Source: Panulirus ornatus (taxonomy: Eukaryota; Arthropoda; Malacostraca; Decapoda; Palinuridae). Taken from it: a stretch of DNA of 64,000 nucleotides. Within the stretch, counting starts at the first letter, position 1. Each line of letters begins with the position of its first letter. The position numbers and the translations under genes are program-made. The notes beneath the pieces are model-generated. The model had not been told where the DNA came from. It ran no database searches and saw nothing but the letters and a program-made list of their open reading frames with translations. Of this stretch, positions 1 to 11,807 are shown piece by piece. The DNA lies in contig NC_092248.1 of NCBI RefSeq assembly GCF_036320965.1, positions 20,249,793 through 20,313,792 of the forward strand, written 5' to 3'.

Positions 1-2863
1 CTCCATGTGTTCAAACCATTTCAAAACACCCTCTTCTGCTCTCCCAACCATACTCTTTTTATTACCATCCATCTCTCTTACCCTTTCATTACTTACTCGA
101 TCAAATCACCTCACATCACATATTGTCCTCAAACATCTCATTTCCAACACATCCACCCTCCTCCGCACACCTCTATCTATAGCCCACGCCTCGCAACCAT
201 TTAACATTGTTGAAACCACCATCACTTCAAACATACCCATTTTTGCTTTCCGAGATAATGTTCTCGCCTTCCACACATTTGTCAACGCTCCTAGAACTTT
301 CGCCCCCTCCCCCACCCTGTGACTCACTTCCTCTTCCATGGTTCCATCCGCAGCCAAATCCATTCGCAGATATCTAAAACTCTTCACCTCCTCCAGTTTT
401 TCTCCATTCAAACTTTCCTCCCAGTTGACTTGTCCTTCAACCCTACTGTACCTAATGACCTTGTTCTTTTTCATATTTACTCTCAGCTTTCTTCTTTCAC
501 ACACTTTACCAAACTCAGTCACAGGCTTCTGCATTTTCTCACCCGCATCAGCCACCAGTACTTTATCATCAGCGAACAACAACTGACTCACTTTCCAAGC
601 CCTCTCATCCACAGCATACTGCATTCTTGCCCCTCTCCCCAAAACTCTTGCATTCACCTCTCTAACAACCCCATCCATAAACAAATTAAACAACTATGGA
701 GACATCACTCACACCTGCCGCAAACCGACAGTCACTGAGAAACAATCACTTTCCTCTCTTCCTACTCGTACGCATGCCTTACATCCTCGATTGAAACTTT
801 TCATTGCTTTTATTAATTGCCTCCCACACAATATATTCTTAGTACCTTTCACAAAGCATCTCTATCAACTCTATCGTATACCTTCTCCAGATCCAGAAAT
901 GGTACATACAAATCCATTTGCTTTTCTAAGTATTTCTCACAAACATTCTTTAAAGCAAGCACCTGATCCACACATCCTCTAGCACTTCTGAAACGACACT
1001 GCTCTTCCCCAATCTGATGCACTGAACATGCCTTTACCCTCTCAATCAATACCCTCCCATATAATTTCCCAGGAATACTCAACAAACTTATACCTCTGTA
1101 ATTCGAGCACTCACCTTTATCCCCTTTGCCTTTGTACAAAGTCACTATGCATGCATCCTGCCAATCCTCAGGCACCTCACCATGAATCATACATACATTA
1201 AATATCCTTACCAACCAGTCAACAACACAGTCACCCCCTTTTCTGATAAATTCCACAGCAATACCTTCCAAACCCGATGCCTTCCCGGCTTTCATCTTCC
1301 GCAAAGCTTTTACTACCTCTCCTCTGTCTACCAAATCATTGTCTCTAACCCTCTCACTTCACCCACCACCTTGACTAAAACATCCTATATCTGCCACTCT
1401 ATCATCAAATACATTCAACAGACCTTGAAAATACTCACTCCATCTCCTTCTCACATCACCACTACTTGTTATCACCTGCCCATTAACCCCCTTCACCGAT
1501 GTTCCCATTTGTTCTCTTGTCTTACGCACTTTATTTACCTCCATCCAAAACATCTTTTTATCCTCCCTAAAATTTAATGATATTCTCTCAACCCGACTCT
1601 CATTTGCCCTCTTTTTCACCTCTTGCACCTTTCTCTTGACCTCCTGCCTCTTTCTTTTATACATCTTTCAGTCATCATTTCCCTGCAAAACTTGTCCAAA
1701 TGCCTCTCTCTTCTCTTTCACTAATCTTACTTCTTCATCCCACCACTCACTACCCTTTCTAATACCCTCCCCCCCACGTTTCTCATGCCACAAGCATCTT
1801 TTGCGTAAGCCATCACTGCTTACTTAGATACATCGTATTCCTCCCCCACTCCCCTTGCATCCTTTGCTCTCACCTTTTTCCATTCTGCACTTAGTCTCTC
1901 CTGGTACTTCCTCACGCAAGTCTCATTCCCAAGCTCATTTACTCTCACCACTCTCTTCACCCCATCATTCTCTCTTCTTTTCTGAAAACCTCTGCAAATC
2001 TTCACCTTTGCCTCCACAAGATAATGATCAGATATCCCTCCAGTTGCACCTCTTAGCACAGTAACATCCAAAAGTCTCTCTGGCCATCTCTCCTACTTAC
2101 ACACGTATAGTTATGTATATCTGTCTTTTTAAACCAGGTATTCCCAATCACCAGTCCTTTTTCAGCGCACAAATCTAAGAGCTCTTCAACATTTCCATTT
2201 ACCACACTCAACACCCCAAGTACTCCAATTAATCCCTCAACTGCCACATTACTCACCTCTGTATTCAAATCACCCATCACTATAACCAGGTCTCGTGCAT
2301 CAAAACTGCTAATAAACTCACTTAGCTGCTCGCAAAACACCTGCCTTTCATGATCTTTCTTCTCATGCCCAGGTGCATAGGCACCAATAATCACCCATCT
2401 CTATCCATCAACTTTCAGTTTTACCCATATCAATCAAGAGTTTACTTTCTTACACTCTATCACATACTCCCACCACGCCTGTTTGAGGAGTAGTGTTACT
2501 CCTTCCCTTGCTCATATCCTCTCACAAACCCCTGACTTTACTCCCAAGACATTCCCAAACCACTCTCCCCCTGTACCCTTGAGCTTCGTTTCACTCAGAG
2601 GCAAGGCATCCAGGTTCCTTTCCTCAAACATACTACCTATCTCTCCTTGTTTTCTCATCTTGGTTACATCCACACTCATTTAGACAACCCAGTCTGAGAA
2701 TTCAAGGGGGATGAGCACTCCCCGTGTGACTCCTTCTGTTTCCCTTTTTAGAAAATTAAAATACTAGGAGGGAAGGGTTTCTAGCCCCCCGCTTCCGTCC
2801 CCTTTTGTCGCCTTCTACGACACATGAGGAAATTCGTGGGAAGTAATCTTTTCCCCTATCCCC

Positions 2864-2866
<3 letters not shown>
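1..2866 (-). mobile_element. RTE-like non-LTR retrotransposon, old decayed copy (3' end outside window)
   Basis: Read on the minus strand, this runs from the 5' leader (about 2866-2700) through endonuclease and reverse transcriptase to the C-terminal region, where the window starts. Recognisable pieces are endonuclease motifs GAYAP and MGDLN (about 2270-2394), the RT entry region with YKGKG and NYRGISLL (about 1080-1150), an RT palm piece with LFADD (about 570) and a YLRMDLAADG block (about 360). The frame is broken into at least five segments by stops and indels, and some conserved residues differ from the intact copies at 11993 and 44863. It is a dead, older copy. The leader ends in the family's TATCCCTGGGGATA-type terminus next to a (TA)n array. 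No functional product is expected. Confidence 0.88.
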
Positions 2867-2948
<82 letters not shown>

Positions 2949-2969
2949 TGTATATATATTTTTTTTTTC
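2867..2969. repeat. (TA)n array plus poly-T: tail of the next RTE copy
   Basis: Nearly pure TA dinucleotides followed by a T run, directly adjoining the 3' end of the minus-strand RTE fragment that begins at 2970. It is read as that copy's 3' tail. The Tyr-Ile reading frames it creates are artefacts. Confidence 0.9.
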
Positions 2970-3494
2970 TGCTTTGTCGCTGTCACCCGCGTCTGCGAGG
3001 TAGCGCAAGGAAACAGACGAAAGAAATGGCCCAACACACCCCCATACACATGTATATACATACGTCAACACACGCAAATATACAATACCTACACAGCTTT
3101 CCATGGTTTACCCCAGACGCTTCACATGCCCTGATTCAATCCACTGACAGCACGTCAACCCCGGTATACCACATCGATCCAATTCACTCAATTCCTTGCC
3201 CTCCTTTCACCCTCCTGCATGTTCAGGCCTCGATCACACAAAATCTTTTTCACTCCATCTTTCCACCTCCAATTTGGTCTCCCACTTCTCCTAGTTCCCT
3301 CCACCTCCGACACATATATCCTCTTGGTCAATCTTTCCTCACTCATTCTCTCCATGTGCCCAAACCATTTCAAAACACCCTCTTCTGCTCTCTCAACCAC
3401 GCTCTTTGTATTTCCACACATCTCTCTTACCCTTACGTTACTTACTCGATCAAACCACCTCACACCACACATTGTCCTCAAACATCTCATTTCC
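2970..3494 (-). mobile_element. RTE-like 3' fragment (C-terminal coding plus short 3' UTR)
   Basis: Minus-strand 3' end of the RTE family: 3' UTR of the short type (about 2970-3150) and the last ~110 codons, including [23 protein letters not shown] and [12 protein letters not shown]. It is 5'-truncated in the EMRC motif, where a (TA)n array begins. The adjacent upstream part of the element occurs inverted at 3580-3663, overlapping by about ten bases, so the two pieces may be one 5'-inverted insertion. Non-functional. Confidence 0.85.
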
Positions 3495-3501
3495 ATATAT
3501 G

Positions 3502-3579
<78 letters not shown>
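3495..3579. repeat. (TA)n array
   Basis: TA dinucleotide run with a few ATG/TAC interruptions, between two RTE fragments in opposite orientation. Confidence 0.93.
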
Positions 3580-3582
<3 letters not shown>

Positions 3583-3663
3583 GTTCCAACATTGTTGTAT
3601 GGTTGCGAGGCGTGGGCTATGGATAGAGTTGTGCGCAGGAGGATGGATGTGCTGGAAATGAGA
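3580..3663 (+). mobile_element. RTE-like internal fragment, inverted relative to its neighbour
   Basis: 84 bp encoding the family block from VVPT through [11 protein letters not shown] to DVLEMR on the plus strand. It ends at the element coordinate where the minus-strand fragment 2970-3494 begins, with about ten shared bases. A SINE-like element follows immediately. Non-coding remnant. Confidence 0.8.
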
Positions 3664-4134
<471 letters not shown>

Positions 4135-6982
4135 GCTTTGTCGCTGTCTCCCGCGTTTGCGAGGTAGCGCAAGGAAACAGACGAAAGAAATGGCCCAACC
4201 CACCCCCATACACATGTATATACATACGTCCACACACACAAATATACATACCTACACAGCTTTCCATGGTTTACCCCAGACGCTTCACATGCCCTGATTC
4301 AATCCACTGACAGCACGTCAACCCCGGTATACCACATCGCTCCAATTCACTCTATTCCTTGCCTTCCTTTCACCCTCCTGCATGTTCAGGCCCCGATCAC
4401 ACAAAATCTTTTTCACTCCATCCTTCCACCTCCAATTTGGTCTCCCTCTTCTCCTCGTTCCCTCCACCTCCGACACATATATCCTCTTGGTCAATCTTTC
4501 CTCACTCATTCTCTCCATGTGCCCAAACCATTTCAAAACACCCTCTTCTGCTCTCTCAACCACGCTCTTATTATTTCCACACATCTCTCTTACCCTTACG
4601 TTACTTACTCGATCAAACCACCTCACACCACACATTGTCCTCAAACACCTCATTTCCAGCACATCCATCCTCCTGCGCACAACTCTATCCATAGCCCACG
4701 CCTCGCAACCATACAACATTGTTGGAACCACTATTACTTCAAACATAACCATTTTTGCTTTCCGAGATAATGTTCTCGACTTCCACACATTCTTCAAGGC
4801 TCCCAGAATTTTCGCCCCCTCCCCCATCCTATGATCCACTTCCGCTTCCATGGTTCCATCCGCTGCCAGATCCACTCCCAGATATCTAAAACACTTTACT
4901 TCCTCCAGTTTTTCTCCATTCAAGCTCACCTCCCAATTGACTTGACCCTCAACCCTACTGTACCTAATAACCTTGCTCTTATTCACATTTACTCTTAACT
5001 TTCTTCTTTGACACACTTTACCAAACTCAGTCACCAGCTTTTGCAGATTCTCACATGAATCAGCCACCAGCGCTGTATCATCAGCGAACAACAACTGACT
5101 CACTTCCCAAGCTCTCTCATCCCCAACAGACTTCATACTTGCCCCTCTTTCCAAAACTCTTGCATTCACCTCCATAACAACCCCATCCATAAACAAATTA
5201 AACAACCATGGAGACATCACACACCCCTGCCGCAAACCTACATTCACTAAGAACCAATCACTTTCCTCTCTTCCTACACGTACACAAGCCTTACATCCTC
5301 GATAAAAACTCTTCACTGCTTCTAACAACTTGCCTCCCACACTATATATTCTTAATACCTTCCACAGAGCATCTCTATCAACTCTATCATATGCCTTCTC
5401 CAGATCCATAAATGCTACATACAAATCCATTTGCTTTTCTAAGTATTTCTCACATACATTCTTCAAAGCAAACACATGATCCACACATCCTCTACCACTT
5501 CTGAAACCACACTGCTCTTCCCCAATCTGATGCTCTGTACCTGCCTTCACCCTCTCAATCAATACCCTCCCATATTATTTACCAGGAATACTCAACAAAC
5601 TTATACCTCTGTAATTTGAGCACTCACTCTTATCCCCTTTGCCTTTGTACAATGGCACTATACACGCATTCCGCCAATCCTCAGGCACCTCACCATGAGT
5701 CATACATACATTAAATAACCTTACCAACCAGTCAACAATACAGTCACCCCCTTTTTTAATAAATTCCACTGCAATACCATCCAAACCTGCTGCCTTGCCG
5801 GCTTTCATCTTCCGCAAAGCTTTTACTACCTCTTCTCTGTTTACCAAATCATTTTCCCTAACCCTCTCACTTTGCACACCACCTCGACCAAAACACCCTA
5901 TATCTGCCACTCTATCATCAAACACATTCAACAAACCTTCAAAATACTCACTCCATCTCCTTCTCACATCACCACTACTTGTTATCACCTCCCCATTTGC
6001 GCCCTTCACTGAAGTTCCCATTTGCTCCCTTGTCTTACGCACTTTATTTACCTCCTTCCAGAACATCTTTTTATTCTCCCTAAAATTTAATGATACTCTC
6101 TCACCCCAACTCTCATTTGCCCTTTTTTTCACCTCTTGCACCTTTCTCTTGACCTCCTGTCTCTTTCTTTTATACATCTCCCACTCAATTGCATTTTTTC
6201 CCTGCAAAAATCGTCCAAATGCCTCTCTCTTCTCTTTCACTAATAATCTTACTTCTTCATCCCACCACTCACTACCCTTTCTAATCAACCCATCTCCCAC
6301 TCTTCTCATGCCACAAGCATCTTTTGCGCAATCCATCACTGATTCCCTAAATACATCCCATTCCTCCCCCACTCCCCTTACTTCCATTGTTCTCACCTTT
6401 TCCATTCTGTACTCAGTCTCTCCTGGTACTTCCTCACACAAGTCTCCTTCCCAAGCTCACTTACTCTCACCACCCTCTTCACCCCAACATTCACTCTTCT
6501 TTTCTGAAAACCCATACAAATCTTCACCTTAGCCTCCACAAGATAATGATCAGACAGCCCTCCAGTTGCACCTCTCAGCACATTAACATCCAAAAGTCTC
6601 TTTTTCGCGCGCCTGTCAATTAACACGTAATCCAATAACGCTCTCTGGCCATCTCTCCTACTTACATAAGTATACTTATGTATATCTCGCTTTTTAAACC
6701 AGGTATTCCCAATCATCAGTCCTTTTTCAGCACATAAATCTACAAGCTCTTCACCATTTCCATTTACAACACTGAACACCCCATGTATACCAATTATTCC
6801 CTCAACTGCCACATTACTCACCTTTGCATTCAAATCACCCATCACTATAACCCGGTCTCGTGCATCAAAACCAATAGCACACTCATTCAGCTGCTCCCAA
6901 AACACTTGCCTCTCATGATCTTTCTTCTCATGCCCAGATGCATATGCACCAATAATCACCCATCTCTCTCCATCAACTTTCA

Positions 6983-6983
<1 letters not shown>
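4135..6983 (-). pseudogene. RTE-like retrotransposon, 5'-truncated, nearly intact frame
   Basis: Minus-strand copy with a short 3' UTR (4135-4317), stop at 4318, and coding sequence running right into the endonuclease domain, where it is cut at 6983 just upstream of VDGERWVIIGAYA. RT motifs are all present: [30 protein letters not shown] and LFADD. Two lesions are clear: a nonsense codon at about 5572 (Leu to stop within PGKLYGR) and a one-base loss in a T run near 6400 that shifts frame between the endonuclease and RT halves. The missing N-terminal ~110 residues match ordinary 5' truncation. The product would be inactive. Confidence 0.88.
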
Positions 6984-7075
<92 letters not shown>

Positions 7076-7092
7076 TTTCTTTATATTTATTA
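6984..7092. repeat. (TA)n array with T-rich edge
   Basis: TA dinucleotide run at the truncated 5' end of the copy on its left and at the 3' tail of the copy on its right (starting 7093). Confidence 0.92.
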
Positions 7093-7676
7093 TACTTTGT
7101 CGCTGTCTCCCGCGTTTGCGAGGTAGCGCAAGGAAACAGACGAAAGAAATGGCCCAACCCCCTCCCATACACATGGATATACATACGTCCACACACGCAA
7201 ATATACATACCTACACAGCTTTCCATGGTTTACCCCAGACGCTTCACATGCCTTGATTCAATCCACTGACAGCACGTCAACCCCGGTATACCACATCGCT
7301 CCAATTCACTCTATTCCTTGCCCTCCTTTCACCCTCCTGCATGCTCAGGCCCCGATCACACAAAATCTTTTTCACTCCATCTTTCCACCTCCAATTTGGT
7401 CTCCCTCTTCTCCTTGTTCCCTCCACCTCCGACACATATATCCTCTTGGTCAATCTTTCCTCACTCATCCTCTCCATGTGCCCAAACCACTTCAAAACAC
7501 CCTCTTCTGCTCTCTCAACCACGCTCTTTTTATTTCCACACATCTCTCTTACCCTTACGTTACTCACTCGATCAAACCACCTCACACCACACATTGTCCT
7601 CAAACATCTCATTTCCAGCACATCCATCCTCCTGCGCACAACTCTATCCATAGCCCACGCCTCGCAACCATACAAC
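7093..7676 (-). mobile_element. RTE-like 3' fragment
   Basis: Minus-strand short 3' UTR plus about 130 C-terminal codons: VVYRG stop near 7277, [23 protein letters not shown], and [16 protein letters not shown] through [10 protein letters not shown]. It is 5'-truncated inside YGCE at the next (TA)n. The remaining frame is open, but only the C-terminal region is left. Confidence 0.86.

Positions 7677-7759
<83 letters not shown>
7677..7759. repeat. (TA)n array
   Basis: Pure TA run separating a minus-strand RTE fragment from a plus-strand RTE copy. Confidence 0.93.
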
Positions 7760-7760
<1 letters not shown>

Positions 7761-10275
7761 AGGGAGGTAAGGGGAGTGGGGGAGGAATGGGATGTATTTA
7801 GGGAAGCAGTGATGGCTTCCGCAAAAGATGCTTGTGGCATGAGAAGCGTGGGAGGTGGGTTGATTAGACAGAGTAGTGAGTGGTGGGATGAAGAAGTAAG
7901 ATTATTAGTGAAAGAGAAGAGAGAGGCATTTTGACGATTTTTCCAGGGAAGAAACGCAAATGAGTGGGAGATGTATAAAAGAAAGAGGAAGGAGGTCAAG
8001 AGAAAGGTGCAAGAGGTGAAAAAGAGTGCAAATGATACTTGGGTTGAGAGAGTATTATTAAAGTTTAGGGAGAATAAAAAGATGTTTTGGAAGGAGGTAA
8101 ATAAAGTGCGTAAGACAAGGGGGCAAATGGGAACTTCAATGAAGGGGGCAAATTGGGAGATGATAACAAGTGTGGTGATGTGAGAAGGAGATGGAGTTAG
8201 TATTTTGAAGGTTGTTGAATGTGTTTGATGATAGAGTGGCAGATATAGGGTGTTTTGGTCGAGGTGGTGTGCAAAGTGAGAGGGTTAGTGAATATGATTT
8301 GGTAAACAGAGAAGAGGTAGAAAAGCTTTCCGGAAGATGAAAGCCGGCAAGGCAGCAGGTTTGGATGGTATTGCAGTAGAATTTATTAAAAAAGGGAGTG
8401 ACTGTATTGTTGAATGGTTGGTAAGGTTATTTAATGTATGTATGATTCATGGTGAGGTGCCTGAGGATTGGCGGAATACTTGCATAGTGCCATTGTACAA
8501 AGGCAAAGGGGATAAGAGTGAGTGCTCAGATTACAGAGGTATAAGTTTGTTGAGTATTCCTGGTAAACTATATGGGAGGGTATTGATTGAGAGGGTGAAG
8601 GCATGTACAGAGCATCAGATTAGGGAAGAGCAGTGTAGTTTCAGAAGTGGTAGAGGATGTGTGGATCAGGTGTTTGCTTTGGAGAATGTATGTGAGAAAT
8701 ACTTAGAAAAACAAATGGATTTGTATGTAGCATTTATGGACCTGGAGAACGCATATGATAGAGTTGATAGAATGGTCTGTGAAAGGTACTAAGAATATAT
8801 GGTGTGGGAGGCAAGTTGTTAGAAGCAGTGAAAATTTTTATGGAGGATGTAAGGCATGTTTACGTGTAGGAAGAGAGGAAAGCGATTGGTTCTCAGTGAG
8901 TGTAGGTTTGCGGCAGGGGTGTGTGATGTCTTCATTGTTGTTTAATTTGTTTATGGATGGGGTTGTTAGGGAGGTGAATGCAAGAGTTTTGGAAAGAGGG
9001 GCAAGTATGCAGTCTGTTGTGAATGAGAGAGCTTGGGAAGTGAGTCAGCTGTTGTTCGCTGATGATACAGCGCTGGTGGCTGATTCATGTGAGAAGTTGC
9101 AGAAGCTGGTGACTGAGTTTGGGAAAGTGTGTGAAAGAAAAAGTTAAGGGTAAATGTGAATAAGAGCAAGGTTATTAGGTACAGTAGGGTTGAGGGTGAA
9201 GTCAATTGGGAGGTAAGTTTGAATGGAGAAAAACTGGAAGAAGTAAAGTGTTTTAGATATCTGGGAGTGGATCTGACAGCAGATGGAAGCATGGAAGCGG
9301 AAGTGAATCATAGGGTGGGGGAGGGGGCAAAAATTTTGTGAGCCTTGAAGAATGTTTGGAAGTCGAGAACATTATCTCGGAAAGCAAAAATGGTTATGTT
9401 TGAAGGAATAGTGGTTCCAACAATGTTGTATGGTTGCGAGGCGTGGGCTATGGATAGAGTTGTGCGCAGGAGGGTGGATGTGCTGGAAATGAGATGTTTG
9501 AGGACAATATGTGGAGTGAGGTGGTTTGATCGAGTAAGTAATGTAAGGGTAAGAGAGATGTGTGGAAATAAAAGAGTATGGTTGAGAGAGCAGAAGAGGG
9601 TGTTTTGAAATGGTTCGGTCGCATGGAGAGAATGAGTGAGGAAAGATTGACCAAGAGGATATATATGTCAGAGGTGGAGGGAACGAGAAGTGGGAGACCA
9701 AATTGGAGGTGGAGAGATGGAGTGAAAAAGATTTTGAGTGATCGGGGCCTGAACATGCCGGAGGATGAAAGGCGTGCAAGGAATAGAGTGAATTGGAACG
9801 ATGTGGTATACCGGGGTCGACGTGCTGTCAATGGATTGAACCAGGGCATGTGAAGCGTCTGGGGTAAACCATGGAAAGTTTTGTGGGGCCTGGATGTGGA
9901 AAGGGAGCTGTGGTTTCGGTGCATTGTTACATGGCAGCAAGTGACTGAGTGTGAACGAATGTGGCCTTTGTTGTCTTTTCCTAGCGCTACCTCCCACACA
10001 TGAGGGAGGAGTGGGTTGTTATTCCATGTGTGGCGAGGTGGTGATGGGAGTAAATAAAGGCAGACAACATGAATTATGTACATGGGTATATATGTATATT
10101 TCTTTGTGTGTATATATATGTGTACATTGAGATGTATAGGTATGTATATTTACGTGTGTTGACGTGTATGTATATACATGTGTATGTGGGTGGGTTCGGC
10201 CATTTCTTTCGTCTGTTTCCTTGTGCTACCTCGCTAAGGCGGGAGACGGCAATAAAGCAAAATAAATATAAATGA
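7760..10275 (+). pseudogene. RTE-like retrotransposon, long-3'-UTR subfamily, 5'-truncated and degenerate
   Basis: Plus-strand copy beginning in the linker between endonuclease and RT (EVRGVGEEWDVF) and continuing to the 3' end. RT motifs [26 protein letters not shown] and LFADD are visible. Nonsense changes (for example Gly to stop near 7930) and several indels (near 8170, 8320, 8775, 9145) break the frame. The coding end differs from the intact copies: after VVYRG the codon is CGA, not TGA, so the frame runs on through RRAVNGLNQGM to a stop near 9851. The 3' UTR is about 250 bp longer than in young copies and contains a second TAGCGCTACCTC-type motif. It abuts the next copy tail to tail. 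Confidence 0.86.
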
Positions 10276-10296
10276 ATATTTTTTTTTTTTTTTTTT
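10276..10296. repeat. Poly-T / A-rich tail junction between two RTE copies
   Basis: Short T run between the 3' ends of a plus-strand copy (left) and a minus-strand copy (right), so the two elements are tail to tail. Confidence 0.75.
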
Positions 10297-11689
10297 TGCC
10301 GCTGTCTCCCGCGTTTGCGAGGTAGCGCAAGGAAACAGACGAAAGAAATGGCCCAACCCACCCCCATACACATGTATATACATACGTCCACACACGCAAA
10401 TATACATACCTACACAGCTTTCCATGGTTTACCCCAGACGCTTCACATGCCTTGATTCAATCCACTGAGCGCACGTCAACCCCGGTATACCACATCCCTC
10501 CTTTCACCCTCCTGCATGTTCAGGCCCCGATCACACAAAATCTTTTTCACTCCATCTTTCCACCTCCAATTTGGTCTCCCTCTTCTCCTCGTTCCCTCCA
10601 CCTCCGACACATATATCCTCTCGGTCAATCTTTCCTCACTCATTCTCTCCATGTGCCCAAACCATTTCGAAACACCCTCTTCTGCTCTCTCAACCACGCT
10701 CTTTTTATTTCCACACATCTCTCTTACCCTTACGTTACTTACTCGATCAAACCACCTCACACCACACATTGTCCTCAAACATCTCATTTCCAGCACATCC
10801 ATCCTCCTGCGCACAACTCTATCCATAGCCTACGCCTCGCAACCATACAACATTGTTGGAACCACTATTCCTTCAAACATACCCATTTTTCCTTTCCGAG
10901 ATAATGTTCTCGACTTCCACACATTCTTCAAGGCTCCCAGAATTTTCGCCCCCTCCCCCACCCTATGATCCACTTCCGCTTCCATGGTTCCATCCGCTGC
11001 CAGATCCACTCCCAGATATCTAAAACACTGCACTTCCTCCAGTTTTTCTCCATTCAAACTCACCTCCCTATTGACTTGACCCTCAACCCTACTGTACCTA
11101 ATAACCTTGCTCTTATTCACATTTACTCTTAACTTTCTTCTTTCACACACTTTACCAAACTCAGTCACCAGCTTCTGCAGTTTCTCACATGAATCAGCCA
11201 CCAGCGCTGTATCATCAGCGAACAACAACTGACTCACTTCCCAAGCTCCCTCATCCCCAACAGACTTCATACTTGCCCCTCTTTCCAAAACTCTTGCATT
11301 CACCTCCCTAACAACCCCATCCATAAACTAATTAAACAACCATGGAGACATCACACACCCCTGCCGCAAACCTACATTCACTGAGAACCAATCACTTTCC
11401 TTTCTTCCTACACGTACACATGCCTTACATCCTCGATAAAAACTTTTCACTGCTTCTAACAACTTGCCTCCCACACCATATATTCTTAATACCTTCCACA
11501 GAGCATCTCTATCAACTCTATCATATGCCTTCTCCAGATCCATAAATGCTACATACAAATCCATTTGCTTTTCTAAGTATTTCTCACATACATTCTTCAA
11601 AGCAAACACCTGATCCACTCATCCTCTACCACTTCTGAAACCACACTGCTCTTCCCCAATCTGATGCTCCGTACATGCCTTCACCCTCT
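10297..11689 (-). pseudogene. RTE-like retrotransposon, 5'-truncated
   Basis: Minus-strand copy with a short 3' UTR, C-terminal region and RT palm up to IERVKAC, cut at 11689. A ~27 bp deletion near 10493 removes part of the last codons, and a stop lies near 11328 in the LFMDGVV region (AAACTAATT in place of AAACAAATT on the plus strand). RT motifs [24 protein letters not shown] and LFADD are otherwise intact. Its truncated 5' end faces the tail of the full-length copy at 11808. Confidence 0.86.

Positions 11690-11807
<118 letters not shown>

Noticed and set aside
5795..6532. Ser/Pro/Thr-rich plus-strand frame of 245 codons, and its equivalents antisense to every RTE copy
   Set aside because: Antisense shadow of the RTE coding sequence; the motif-bearing frame is on the minus strand.
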